From positions 20,321,715-20,385,714 of the forward strand of contig NC_081844.1 of assembly GCF_963259705.1 (NCBI RefSeq): a DNA stretch of 64,000 nt, in the 5' to 3' direction. The stretch comes from Myotis daubentonii (taxonomy: Eukaryota; Chordata; Mammalia; Chiroptera; Vespertilionidae). The notes beneath the pieces are model-generated. The model saw only the letters and a list, made by a program, of their open reading frames with translations. It was not told the DNA's origin and ran no database searches. Positions 48,001 through 56,149 of the stretch are shown in pieces (positions within the stretch are counted from its first letter, which is position 1; the number at the start of each line of letters is the position of its first letter). Both the position numbers and the translations under genes were made by a program.

Positions 48001-51000
48001 GGGCGGTGACTGCCGGTCTCGTCTCATCGGCCCCTCTCCCTCCTGCTGCAGATCGAGATGCTCAGCCCCTACGCGGCTGTGTCTGAAAGCTTCAAGGAGC
48101 AGTACAAGGCCCTCGCGACGGCCCTGAACACCACGAGGCACGAGCTGCCTGTGAGATCAGTTCACCTGGAGGGAGGCGCGCAGAAGTTCTTAGGTAGGAC
48201 GGGCATCTGCTGGGCGAGGAACAGGAAAACTACCAGCGGGTTTGGCACTTCCTGTGTTCTGGCACCTTTATTCCTTCATGGCATCCTCACAAGCCTCATT
48301 CATGTTAGGTAGATGGCATGTCCCCCTTCACATGGCACAGGATGTAGGGTGCTGGCAAGACTGGCTTGTCCAGAGTGGCACCCCAAGAAAGAGCCATGTT
48401 GGGATTGGAACCCAGGCCTGTGGTTTCCTTGTTGATGTCCTACCCCGCTGAAAGGCATTCTTGAGGAGTGGCCTGCAACCCCACAGCCTTGAGAGAGGGG
48501 TCTACTAAGGTGCATTGTTGAGAGGGCAGTATAGGGCTGCAGACCCCCACCCTCTGCCTTCTGCACAGAGCCACGGGGTCCCTTTCCTGCAGAGGGGTCC
48601 CATCCAGTCCTTCACCTAAAGAAATGGGCAGGTGTGAAGTGCTGTGCTTGATCTTAAAATTCTCTTTAGAACAGCTGTCTTCCCAAAGCAGGTTTTCAAT
48701 TGCCCTGGAGTTTGGTTATTTCTAAGCAGAGCTCTCATGAGCCTCTAAATATGTTTTGCTGATGTAGTAAAATATCGCCACCTAAAATCAGGCGGACTTT
48801 CCCTGCAGAACTTTGCACAAAGGCAGTTCAGGATCCCAAAGGGTGTTGCTGTATTGGCAGCTTCAGACAGAGACTTAAAATTTTTTTAAAAAAGCTTTAT
48901 TGATATACAACTCAGGTACCATACAATTTGTCCACTTAAAGTGTACAGTTCATTGTTAATATATTCATAGGGATGTGCAACTATTACTATACTCTAATTT
49001 TAGGACGTTTTTGTTTCCCCCAAAAGAAACTCAGTATCTATTAGCTGTCACTTCCCATCGCTGCTTATCTCTCAGCCCTAAGCAATGACTGATTAACTTC
49101 CAGACAAAGATGGTTTTTAATAAAATCAAGCCTTTTCCAATGTGAAATAGTATATATCTGACATGGGATCTTGAAAAGTGAGTCTGTTGAATGACTGCCT
49201 GTGTCTGGGTTTCCTATTGTATGGTTGTTGCAGTCAGTGGCACACCTGTGCCTCTTGGACTCCGTTTCAGAAAAGCTCCTTGGATAATTGCTAGGAGTTG
49301 GGATTAGGGAGGGTATGAGTTGTTTGTGGCTGCTGTAACAAAGGCCCACAAACCGGGTAGTTTAAAACAAGAGAAATGTATTCCCCCTCCGTTCAAGGGG
49401 CCAGAAGTCCAGAATCAAGGTGTGGGCATGGTTGGTTCTTTCTGGAGGCGCTGAGGGAGAACCCATTCCAGGCTTCTCTCCCAGCTGCTTCCTTGGCTGC
49501 TGGCAGCATCACTCCAGTCTCTGCCCCCATCTGCTCATTGCCTTGTCCCTTGAGTGCCTCCGTGTCTGAATCTCACTCTTCTTAGAAGGGCCCCAGTTAT
49601 TGGAATGGGCCCCACCCTATGACCTCACTCTAACTCAGTTACATTTCCAGTAAGGTCATATTCAGACATTTGAGAATAGGACCTGAACAGGTCTTTTGGG
49701 GAGGACACAATTTAGACCACATTGGGGGGAAAGAGGTGTGTTTGTAAGAACCCTTATAAGGTTCCCAAAATGTTCAAATGTTTGGTTGTGATGTGTATAC
49801 ACGTGTAGCTGGTAGATGGGACATGTGCCAGGATTGGAGAGACGCTGGTGTCCCTAGAGCAGGTGGGACACAGCGCAATTGTAGGCAATACTTTACTGGG
49901 GCGGGAGGTACTGTATCGAAGGGAACCATGGGATTCTTTTTTAAGTTACTCACAGGACAGGCTTTCTCTACTTTTTGCATTCGTTTCTGTTGGGGATGCT
50001 GGAGTGGCATTCTAGATCTGTTCCAATGACCGCCTGGACAGTGGACACGCCTGACCCATGGTCTCAGGCAAAGGGGCACAGAGGTGGTACCAGTGCACGG
50101 ATCTCATCCTTCATGACCCTCTCAGCCTTTGAGCCTTCGTAACAGGAGAGCGTTCCGATGAAATGAGAACTATCTAGCCAGCCACCTCGCTCACGCGTGG
50201 GCTGCTTGGGGCACCGTGAAGCCCGTGGCTGATGCCCTCTCCCCACCCTCCTCAGATGATTTGCAGCGGGAATTGACGACCACACACCATCTGTTGGGAG
50301 AACTTGGGGTCTGCAGTTCAGAAGAAAACGGGAAAGTGCTAGACCTGCTGGGTGAACTGAAGGAAATGACCCAAAAGAAGGATCTGGAGCTCCGAAGGTA
50401 TTTCAGAAAATACTTTAAGAAAAAGATAGCACCCTGGCCGGTGTGGCTCAGTTGGAGCACTGTCCTGTATACCAGAAGGTTTTGGGTTGGTGCCCATTTG
50501 GGGTGCACACCAATCAGTGTGCTCTGTCACATCAGTGTTTCTCTAAAATCAAAAAGCATATCCTCAGTGAGGAGTAAAAGGTGGCGCTGGGGAGGGGGAG
50601 ACTGGCCAGTGTGCCTTATTTGGTTGAGCATCGTCCCGTGCACCTAAAGGTTGCTGTTCGATTCCTGGTCAGGGCGCATGCCCAGGTTTGTAGGCTTAAT
50701 CCCCAATAGGGGGCGTGCAGGAGGCAGCCAATTGATGTTTCTCTTCCTCTCCTTTCCTCTCTCTAAAATCAGTAAAAACATATCTTAAGAAAAATATAGC
50801 ATATACATAAATATATATATAATTACATAATATTACTTTTTAATAAAAGAAGAAAAATAGCCTCCCAGAGATGTGCCATTGACGGCTGCCCTGTGCAGAG
50901 AGCGGGCAGCCCTGGCATGGCAGGGTCCAGCAAGGCAGGGAGAAGGGAGGGGGTAAAAGCCTTCAGCCCACCTGAAACCTCAAGTGGGTTCCCCAACAGC

Positions 51001-52451
51001 CAAAATAGAAAGGGCAATGGCATCACCCCTCATTCACTCCTCGGGACCACACAGCACTGCGGGTGCCTTGGATCGGGCTGTTCGTGTTTTAAATGTTTTC
51101 CAGGGTAAGGGCCTGGGGTGATCTTTTTGGAACTTCTTATTGGAGTATAAGTACATGTAGAAAAGGCACATATTGTAGTGGTACAACGCGAGGGGTTTCC
51201 CAGCGTGTGCCCACGTGGAACCAGCCCTAGGACAGCCCCCCGTAATCACCCGATTTTCTTCTCTCCAGGGGATTTCTAACCATGGGGCTTTCTTCCACGT
51301 GTTCCAGAAAGAATCTTGCTTTCTTCTCCTTTACAATGCTAAACATACCTCCTGAGACGCCTACAATATTTGTAAGATGCTGATAAAAATCAAATGCCAC
51401 CCGCTCTGGAGTTAGCTTCTTCTGGCCCCAGGACGAAATCGGGACACACCAGAGCATTCTGGAGTGCAAAGGTCACAGGCTCGAGTGGTTAAACGTGCTC
51501 ATGTAACACCTGTGTCCCCACCACCATGTACTTCGAGGGCGGGCTGGGGTACTGCCGCATTCACAGTTCTTTTTAAAAACACACATATATTTTTTTAAAA
51601 TATATTTTATTGAAACTTTACAGAGAGGAAGGGAGAGGGATAGAGAGTTAGAAACATTGATGAGAGAGAAACATCAATCAGCTGCCTCCTGCACACCCCC
51701 CACTGGGGATGTGCCTGCAACCTAGGTACATGCCCTTGACCGGAATCGAACCTGGGACCCTTCAGTCCGCAGGCCAACGCTCTATCCACTGAGCCAAACC
51801 GGTCAGGACTAAAAACACATATTTTTATTGCTTTCAGAAAGGAAGTGAGAGGGAGAGATAGAAACCTCAGTGATGAGAGAGAATCATTGGTCAGTTGCCT
51901 CCTGCACACCCCCTACTGGGGATCGAGCCTACAACCTGGGCATGTGCCCTGACTGGAATCGAACCGTGACCTCTTGGTTCATAGGTTAATGCTCAACCAC
52001 TGAGCCACACTTGTTTCTTGAACAAATGAATCCTTCCTTTCATGCCTGCCTGGCCCTGTTCTTGGGGGCTTCCCTGTTAGTGTTCTGTTCAGACAGCTTA
52101 CTGACCCGCGCTTCCCCGTGAGTGCTCGGGCGGAATCCACCCGGACCCGCTGCCTCCGCGCTGCCACCTTGGCGAAGGCAGAGGTGCCTTGGCTCCTCCC
52201 GGCCCTCGGGCACGGGGGACAGAAAGCGTCATCCCTTCCGTTATTCCCGCAGGAACTTTGCCCAGGTGCAGGAACTCTCTGCTGGAGTGAGTAAGGAGGC
52301 AGCCTTAATCAACCAGGAGGTCTGGGAAGAGGCCCAGGGCCCGGTGGCCCCCCGCCGGTGGTATTTCAATGAGGAAGACACTCGAGGGGACACTTGGGGA
52401 GAGGCCAGCAGCCCGCTCCTCTCAGGTGCTGACAAGCCCTGCGCACGGTGA
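33030..52451 (+). CDS. HAUS8: HAUS8, augmin-like complex subunit 8 (complete, 11 coding exons)
   Basis: HAUS8 (Hice1) is a subunit of the eight-protein augmin (HAUS) complex. Augmin binds spindle microtubules and recruits gamma-tubulin ring complexes for branching nucleation; the basic N-terminus of this subunit is the known microtubule-binding part. Eleven segments (33030-33058, 36261-36325, 39181-39236, 41337-41418, 45428-45523, 45633-45727, 46507-46563, 46668-46826, 48052-48193, 50256-50397, 52253-52451) all have GT-AG borders and matching phases, giving 1122 nt = 373 codons plus stop. Recognisable stretches are VESRYLQYEKK (exon 3), GDLQSTLLEGHGTAPP (exon 5), SQTLLLTLL (exon 7), KKAHELKRKLLL (exon 8), ATALNTTRHELPVRS (exon 9), KKDLELR (exon 10) and SKEAALINQEVWEEAQG (exon 11). 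The start ATG has A at -3 and G at +4. Exon 8 onward is heptad-like, Leu/Lys/Glu-rich coiled coil. The stop comes earlier than in the roughly 410-residue human protein as I remember it, so the Ser-rich C-terminal tail is shortened. Confidence 0.96.
33268..33790 (+). repeat. MIR SINE, split by the SPIN-like element
   Basis: gagttcgagtcccaggtctg and gtgacttaaattctccgagc are MIR-like. The MIR end (acttagaaca) resumes after the SPIN-like insertion at 33427-33719. Confidence 0.7.
33427..33719 (-). mobile_element. SPIN-like non-autonomous hAT element in HAUS8 intron 1
   Basis: Termini cagcggttctcaacc and ggttgagaaccactg form imperfect inverted repeats. The element is flanked by a perfect 8-bp target-site duplication ACTTAGAA (33419-33426 and 33720-33727). 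The interior contains cctttcacaggggtcgc and taatcacta, as in SPIN/URR-type hAT elements known from bats, rodents and other tetrapods. It is inserted in a MIR SINE. Strand is nominal. Confidence 0.88.
34815..34963 (+). repeat. Ves SINE, 5' truncated
   Basis: Begins in the middle (cccaggttgtcggttcgatc) and runs to aatcaataaaaacatatcc. Confidence 0.85.
34965..35185 (+). repeat. Bat-type L1 3' UTR fragment
   Basis: gagatcaaccaaaggacttg, gtgcatgcatataagg and gagacatatgtaatact match the 3' end of the L1 at 3000-3335. Confidence 0.75.
35507..35685 (-). repeat. Old hAT-type MITE (AATAAAACTTTAT family)
   Basis: aataaagttttattggcaca to agattgccaacccccgggc. Confidence 0.7.
36261..36325 (+). CDS. HAUS8: HAUS8 coding exon 2
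   Basis: Follows a pyrimidine-rich acceptor ending in ctcttttag and ends at a gtgagt donor. It adds codons 10-31, a Pro/Gly/Lys-rich basic segment (GDPSTPSGPKPKGKQTQ) at the microtubule-binding N-terminus. This exon is poorly conserved in wording, but its phase joins both neighbours exactly. Confidence 0.85.
36326..39180 (+). other. HAUS8: HAUS8 intron 2
   Basis: One Ves SINE at about 38252-38457; the remainder is unannotated single-copy-like sequence. A 134-codon open frame at 36712-37116 has no recognisable domain. Confidence 0.8.
38252..38457 (-). repeat. Ves SINE with TTTA-repeat tail
   Basis: Tail side is a (TTTA)n run at 38261-38286; head ends gagccacgccggccagg. Confidence 0.9.
39181..39236 (+). 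CDS. HAUS8: HAUS8 coding exon 3
   Basis: Acceptor ttccccacag, donor gtaaca. Read in phase it gives GGKMVESRYLQYEKKPTKK, a strongly recognisable HAUS8 segment (codons 32-50). Ends in phase 0. Confidence 0.95.
39760..39962 (+). repeat. Ves SINE
   Basis: gcccaaccagtgtggctcag to agtcaataaaaatatattta; followed by an AAAC repeat. Confidence 0.9.
40230..40870 (-). repeat. Old L1 sequences, reverse orientation
   Basis: atgagtgaaatcatatggtt, cagggtctatccatgttgtc, then a second block with gttttaggttaatagcaaaa and aacatcctgtaccagagtgg. Confidence 0.65.
40940..40985 (-). repeat. Ves SINE tail fragment
   Basis: Only the tail-proximal end (tcacctggggatttttcccc and attgatttttg) remains. Confidence 0.65.
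41337..41418 (+). CDS. HAUS8: HAUS8 coding exon 4
   Basis: Acceptor cccaacag, donor gtgtgt. Encodes codons 51-77 plus one base, ending EGGRKPSSLQKSK. The sequence from the last bases of this exon into intron 4 has a diverged inverted copy about 14 kb downstream (see the inverted duplication). Confidence 0.93.
42188..42650 (+). repeat. Old hAT-type MITE in duplication arm A, split by a Ves SINE
   Basis: atcaagggtcagcaaacctt to gcctgcaagctgtaagtgtg, interrupted at 42356-42589. The counterpart in arm B is uninterrupted. Confidence 0.75.
42356..42575 (-). repeat. Ves SINE within duplication arm A
   Basis: Flanked by ccaataaaactttt at 42342-42355 and 42576-42589, a perfect 14-bp duplication of the host hAT-type remnant. 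Absent from arm B, so it arrived after the duplication. Confidence 0.93.
42815..43000 (+). repeat. MER5-like MITE within duplication arm A
   Basis: gggttctcagctggggcaat to gccaaggctgagaaacc. Its counterpart lies in arm B at about 54285-54450. Confidence 0.78.
43691..43882 (+). repeat. Ves SINE abutting Helitron 1
   Basis: gccctggccggcttggctct to aatcaataaaaatatgtt; Helitron sequence begins within a few bases of its tail. Confidence 0.92.
43885..44518 (+). mobile_element. Helitron 1 of a tandem pair (HeliBat-type)
   Basis: Begins tataataaaagagaaacatg with caaattagc following. It ends with gtgcaccaggcctc immediately against the next Helitron. The start directly follows a Ves SINE tail. It contains Pro/Gly-rich GC-rich internal sequence but no transposase. 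Confidence 0.75.
44519..45233 (+). mobile_element. Helitron 2 of a tandem pair (HeliBat-type)
   Basis: Begins tctctactaataaaaggg with tattatgcaaatt. It ends gaattttgtgcaccggcc followed by ACTAG at 45229-45233, a canonical CTRR-type terminus before a host T. The interior is a degenerate GC-rich minisatellite. It ends 194 bases before HAUS8 exon 5. Confidence 0.82.
44650..45060 (+). repeat. Degenerate GC-rich minisatellite inside Helitron 2
   Basis: Repeated units of roughly 35-40 bases containing gcaagcaggcc, ggcaggggggcagttggggg and variants. It creates a spurious Gly-rich open frame (44640-45026). Confidence 0.75.
45428..45523 (+). CDS. HAUS8: HAUS8 coding exon 5
   Basis: Acceptor gggcccacag, donor gtaaac. 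Encodes GDLQSTLLEGHGTAPPHLDL and LSAIN, the most family-specific block in the N-terminal half. It lies only 194 bases after a Helitron end. Confidence 0.96.
45633..45727 (+). CDS. HAUS8: HAUS8 coding exon 6
   Basis: Acceptor ttgatcttag, donor gtaagt. Encodes DKSMLRKTPQLEKKVSKK followed by TESTSFSAS (codons 110-141), a basic/Ser-rich linker. Intron 5 before it is only 109 bases. Confidence 0.95.
45863..46100 (-). repeat. Ves SINE in HAUS8 intron 6
   Basis: Full-length reversed copy flanked by caacacacattctt at 45849-45862 and 46105-46118. Confidence 0.93.
46507..46563 (+). CDS. HAUS8: HAUS8 coding exon 7
   Basis: Acceptor ctccttaag, donor gtgaaa. Encodes exactly 19 codons, DLSELMESQTLLLTLLTVK, the entry to the coiled-coil half. 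Too short to appear as an open frame by itself. Intron 7 after it is 104 bases. Confidence 0.94.
46668..46826 (+). CDS. HAUS8: HAUS8 coding exon 8
   Basis: Acceptor acacctaacag, donor gtcagt. 53 codons (161-213) of continuous charged coiled coil, including KKAHELKRKLLLCQKKRELV. The frame starts with an in-frame Met, but this is internal. Confidence 0.96.
47235..47575 (-). repeat. MaLR/MLT1-like LTR remnant in HAUS8 intron 8
   Basis: ggaggctggagtccgagatc and caggtcacattctgaggggt. Confidence 0.6.
48052..48193 (+). CDS. HAUS8: HAUS8 coding exon 9
   Basis: Acceptor ctcctgctgcag, donor gtagga. Encodes IEMLSPYAAVSESFKEQYKA and ALNTTRHELPVRSVHLEG, both family signatures (codons 214-260). Confidence 0.96.
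48885..49060 (-). repeat. Old L1 fragment
   Basis: ctttattgatatacaactca, cacttaaagtgtacagttca and gggatgtgcaactattac. Related pieces are at 34625-34815 and 61560-61770. Confidence 0.6.
49312..49725 (-). repeat. MaLR/MLT1-like LTR remnant in HAUS8 intron 9
   Basis: tgtggctgctgtaacaaagg, gggtagtttaaaacaagaga and gggccccaccctatgacctc-like sequence. Confidence 0.65.
50256..50397 (+). CDS. HAUS8: HAUS8 coding exon 10
   Basis: Acceptor caccctcctcag, donor gtattt (weaker than the others). Encodes a helical segment with GELGVCSSEENGKVLDLLGE and KKDLELR. A composite pair of Ves SINEs begins about 33 bases after the donor. Confidence 0.95.
50431..50784 (+). repeat. Composite pair of Ves SINEs sharing one target duplication
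   Basis: A first copy (about 50431-50577) and a second (about 50609-50784), both plus strand. ttaagaaaaagatagc at 50415-50430 and ttaagaaaaatatagc at 50785-50800 bracket the pair with one mismatch, while no duplication separates the two copies. Confidence 0.8.
51588..51808 (-). repeat. Ves SINE in HAUS8 intron 10
   Basis: Full-length reversed copy ending gagccaaaccggtcagga. Similar taaaaacaca sequences flank it. Confidence 0.9.
51815..52010 (-). repeat. Second Ves SINE in HAUS8 intron 10
   Basis: Abuts the preceding copy. Head end is truncated after ctgagccacac. About 240 bases before exon 11. Confidence 0.88.
52253..52451 (+). CDS. HAUS8: HAUS8 coding exon 11 (last)
   Basis: Acceptor ttattcccgcag. 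Encodes NFAQVQELSAGVSKEAALIN, QEVWEEAQG and RRWYFNEED, then ends with GADKPCAR and TGA. The WYF motif is conserved in the family; the Ser-rich tail that normally follows it is cut short here. Confidence 0.95.
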
Positions 52452-52660
52452 ATCCGCACGCAGGCCGTGACCCTAGCCCAATGGGGCCTCTGCAAACCCT
52501 CAGGAAGAAAGCTCTGCCCGGGACGCCTCTGTGCCAGGGCACCGGTGTGGTGTTCCGGAAACTCACGCACTTTAGTCACTTAGCTCAGCACTACAGCTGG
52601 TTTTGTGTGATAATCTTGTTTTATATTAAGAAATAAACTGTTTGGCAACTGAGTTTGGTT
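52452..52660 (+). terminator. HAUS8: HAUS8 3' UTR and polyadenylation signal
   Basis: AATAAA lies at 52632-52637, about 180 bases after the stop, followed by GT-rich sequence (tttggtttctatg). This fits cleavage near 52650-52660. The exact cleavage base is inferred. Confidence 0.85.
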
Positions 52661-52939
52661 TCTATGTAAGGGGGAAGCAGGAGACACTGAGTATTTCACT
52701 CTCAAGGTGATTCCTTCCTCCAGTCACGGGGCTGTTCTGTTTAATGTCCGAAGCAAGTGAGGAGTTGGTCCTCAACTGGAAATTCTCCATCCAGTCCAAT
52801 GTCCCAGCAGCGGTCGCTGGAGCACCTGCGGGCTTTGCCGTTGCTCCACTCTACACCCCACACGGGACGGTGCCACAGAGAATTTCCTCCCCAGCTCATC
52901 GGCTCCCATCTGCACCACGTGGGCTCCGGCAGGCCTGCT

Positions 52940-53210
52940 GGTTCCCGTGGACATGGCTGCTGCAGGGTGACACCGGGAGGGTTAGTGCTCTGGGGGTTCC
53001 ATGGACATGGCTGCTGCGGGACGACATGGGAGGGGTAGTGCTCTGGGGGTGCCCGTGGACATGGCTGCTGCGGGGCGACATGGGAGGGGTGGTGCTCTGG
53101 GGGTTCCATGGACATGGCTGCTGTGGGGCGACACCGGGAGGGTTAGTGCTCTGGGGGTTCCATGGACATGGCTGCTGCGGTGCAACACGGGAGGGGTGGT
53201 GCTCCGGGTG
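52940..53210 (+). repeat. 54-bp minisatellite, five copies
   Basis: Five tandem units starting near ggttcc(c/a)tggacatgg and ending gtgctctgggg, 54 bases each, with a few differences between units (c. 90% alike by eye). Starts about 280 bases after the HAUS8 polyadenylation site. Confidence 0.93.
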
Positions 53211-54284
53211 AGATGCAGCATCCATCCCCACCCTGCATTCTGGGAAGAGAGATGTGTCTTGATCGAACACATGTTCAGCAGGCACACTTTCACTTTCATT
53301 TCACTTTCACCTCCCCCCCCCCCCCGCCCTTACTGTCCTGACCTGCTTGCTATCAGCAGGTTGGGAGCTATAATTGCAGGTTGGGAAGCAGTCCCCAGTC
53401 AGAGGTAGTAACCATTCCTACAACCATGTAGGTCAAGGGGACACAGGCTCTCCCACAGGTGGGTTAAACCTTCCAGTTTCCATCCACACACCGACCCTTT
53501 CATTCCCATGTTTCCAAGTCCATGACGTCCTCATTAGGGATGCCCCATGGAGCTCCTGTATCTGAGTCCCAGAAACGTCATCCCCTGGCCCGTTCCCCCC
53601 ATTTGTGTGCAAAAGCTTTGGGTCCATAGACAGGGACAGACACCCCAGGAACCCCGGTCTTCCGTTAGTCTTAATGAGCCGGATTAATACCACATTCTAG
53701 TTATAATCTCTGCCTTCTAACTTTTAGAATTTCCCTAAACCGAGGTAAAAACTTCAGCTTGTTTGGGGTCCTTCAGTGTTCAGGGACTTGCAGGGGTTGC
53801 CTGCCCCACTCGCGCCCATAGTGCTGGATGCAGACCTTTGCTCCACCCTGCCCCGTGGGCACTGGCCTGCTGCCTGCTTCCCTTCGGCAGGGGCTCCGGA
53901 GTGAGCGATGGCGATGGTGGGTCAGATACACGCGGCCGTGCTGGGAACTAAAAGCTATTTAAGGAACAATTTATATGAATCATGTGGAAAGATTGCCAAG
54001 ATTTTTAAAAATGAACGTAGGTCAAAATATGTGGGGCACAGAGCAATTTGTGTTAAAAGTAAAAACCTAGAAAGATCATGTCTCTGGGGGAGGGGTGGGG
54101 CTGGGGACCCTGAGGTGTGCGGGACGCTTGTTACTGTTGCATTTCGCCTTCCTTTAACGTTTCGGTTAAATGTTTTCTCATCCGCGTGTATGACATCTTC
54201 ATTAAGAAATCCATAGGACGGAACTCGAGCGAGCAGGCTTTCTAAACGACCGTGCTCATGTTTACGTCACGGGGTCCCCGCCTT

Positions 54285-54450
54285 GGGCTGTTGATTTTTG
54301 GAGTCAGAGCGCTCTGTGCAGGGGCGTCCTGTGCATTGAGGGGTGTGGAGCTGCATCCCTGGTCTTCGCCCACCAGATGCCAGCAGCACTCCCCCATCCC
54401 AAAACGTGTCCCGACATTGCCCAGTGGCCCGGGTGTTAGAATTGACCCCC
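54285..54450 (-). repeat. MER5-like MITE within duplication arm B
   Basis: Reverse-oriented counterpart (gcccaccagatgccagcagc, ccgacattgcccagtggccc), in the same relative position as the arm A copy. Confidence 0.75.
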
Positions 54451-54639
54451 GTGGGAGAACCTCTGATGCTTCAGGCCCAGTCCTCCCCCTGCCTCGGCCA
54501 ACACCATCTTTCTCAGCTTCATCCATTGACCTCAACCCAACTTCTGAAGAAAAGACTGGAATGCAGCTCCGTGTGGCTGCTTCTCAACTATGCCTGGGCT
54601 GAAAATTAGCACAAAATTCTGAAAAAGATATACATCAGG

Positions 54640-54860
54640 GTTGGCAAACCATAGACCTCAAGCCAAATCCAGCCTGTTTCCTCTGTGTGTGTAAATCAAG
54701 TTTTATTGGCACATAGCTGCACTCATTCATGTGCATGTGCCTCTGACTGCTTTCATGCTGCAAATGGCGGAGTTGCGTCTTTGGAGATCATCTGTTTTGC
54801 AAAGCCTAAAATCCTTACCGTCCGGCCCAGAAGAGGTTTGCTAGCCCTTGATCTGAACAA
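54640..54860 (-). repeat. Old hAT-type MITE in duplication arm B
   Basis: ggttggcaaaccatagacct to gaagaggtttgctagcccttg, in collinear position with the arm A copy. Confidence 0.75.
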
Positions 54861-55774
54861 GAAAGTAGGGAATCTAACTTGTGAAAGGACATATTTAATA
54901 TTTTCCTACAGGACTCAAAGCTGTCACCATCTTGAATAAGCGGGTGTGGGCTGAGAAGCAGTTCTGCTTTTTGTGAATTGCTCTCAAGCGAAAGAAACTC
55001 ACCTACTCTTGCTGGGGAGGTGGGCACGTGAGGCACTGGGCGAAGTGCTCCCCTGGAAGGCAGCCTTCAGAGACTTCTAGAACGAGCACACTGGCTGGAA
55101 CTGAGCACCAGGACGCCAGCAGCAATGGCTGGCGGGCCAGGCGAGGGAGCGTCCCCTTCCTGGTCTACATTTTCCTCTTTTTTTTTTTTGAGAATGTTTA
55201 TAAGAGTTCATTTGAGCCCAACTGTCCACATGTGCCAGGGTGCAAGATCTCGAATACTTCCTACTTTCCTTTTTTTTTTGTACTGAACGAATGTCACATC
55301 CAGAATCCGAAAAACTACGGTTTTCCGTCAGTTTGGTGACAGCTTCTAGAAGGAGGGCTTGGGGGAGGCCATCACAGGAGACGGGAGATGAGAAAACGCA
55401 ACCAGGACGGCACTCAGATCCTCCCTGAGTCGGTAGGGAAACTTGAAGCCAAGAACTGATGTCCAAAGGCAGTGCCATCACAGTGACACAGCTCTGGGGC
55501 CCGGGAGGAAGGAAGGGACCTGCTCTGTGTGGGGAAGTTGTAACATCCCACTTCCCCACTGTCCTCCCTCACGCCCCATGCACCCCAAATCTGCCATCAC
55601 CAAAACTCGTTACCAGCAACCCGGGTTCTCCCCGTAAGGAGAGGGGCTGTAACACACACCTGAAACGGTTTACCACCGCATCATCATTCCGGGACCAGCT
55701 GTCTCACCGCCCCCTCTGTGGTTACACACCTTTGCAGTTCACTCCGAGGCACACCCCCCAAAGAGTTGAAAACA

Positions 55775-56135
55775 GGCTGTCTTAGTCTGTCCGGGCGGCC
55801 ATAACGGAGTACCAGGCTGGGGGGCCTGCAAGTGGTAGCAGCGTATCTTCCGTGGCCTGGAGGCTGGAAGTCCAAGATCGAGGCATGGGCAGGTTTGGTG
55901 TCTGGTAAGAGCCCTCTCCCTGGTCGAGATGGTCGTTTTCTCCCGGTGTTCTCACACGGCGGGAGAGGTGCGGAAGTGCTCTGTGGCCCCTTATTTCAGG
56001 GCGCTAATCCCAGTCATGGCGACTCCACCATCGTAACCCAATCACCCAACGGCCCCACCTCCCAATGCCATCACTTTGGGGTGTTAGGGTTTTAACATGA
56101 GTTTTGTGGGGGCACAGCCATCCAGTCTATCGCAC
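55775..56135 (-). repeat. MaLR/MLT1-like LTR remnant at the outer end of arm B
   Basis: gtcttagtctgtccgggcgg, ggaggctggaagtccaagat and gttttaacatgagttttgtg. It lies where exon 4 homology in arm B would continue. Confidence 0.65.
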
Positions 56136-56149
56136 AGGGACTCCAAGAC

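Larger units (their letters stand above)
46827..50255 (+). other. HAUS8: HAUS8 introns 8 and 9 with exon 9 between them
   Basis: Intron 8 (46827-48051) carries a minus-strand LTR remnant. Intron 9 (48194-50255) carries a MIR-like piece near 48250-48430, an L1M-like block (48885-49060) and a second LTR remnant. 47576-48051 and 49726-50255 show nothing further. Confidence 0.75.
50398..52252 (+). other. HAUS8: HAUS8 intron 10
   Basis: Contains a composite pair of plus-strand Ves SINEs directly after exon 10 and two abutting minus-strand Ves SINEs at 51590-52010. 50801-51570 is unannotated. Confidence 0.85.
53620..55735 (-). repeat. Inverted duplication, arm B (downstream of HAUS8)
   Basis: Reverse-oriented homologue of HAUS8 intron 4. 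At its outer end it retains gcaaag followed by gtgtgta (minus strand, 55735-55723), the same as the exon 4 donor junction. The rest of exon 4 is at most weakly recognisable before an LTR remnant begins near 55775. No coding potential is retained. Confidence 0.85.

Noticed and set aside
52940..53210. CRISPR-like array
   Set aside because: Units are contiguous with no unique spacers, and the genome is mammalian.
52744..53285. Repeat protein encoded downstream of HAUS8
   Set aside because: Open only because the minisatellite period is 54 bases; equally open on the other strand.
53300..53620. Inverted copy of HAUS8 exon 5 as a continuation of arm B
   Set aside because: No stretch resembling the conserved exon 5 peptide or its splice borders could be found; homology fades near 53620.
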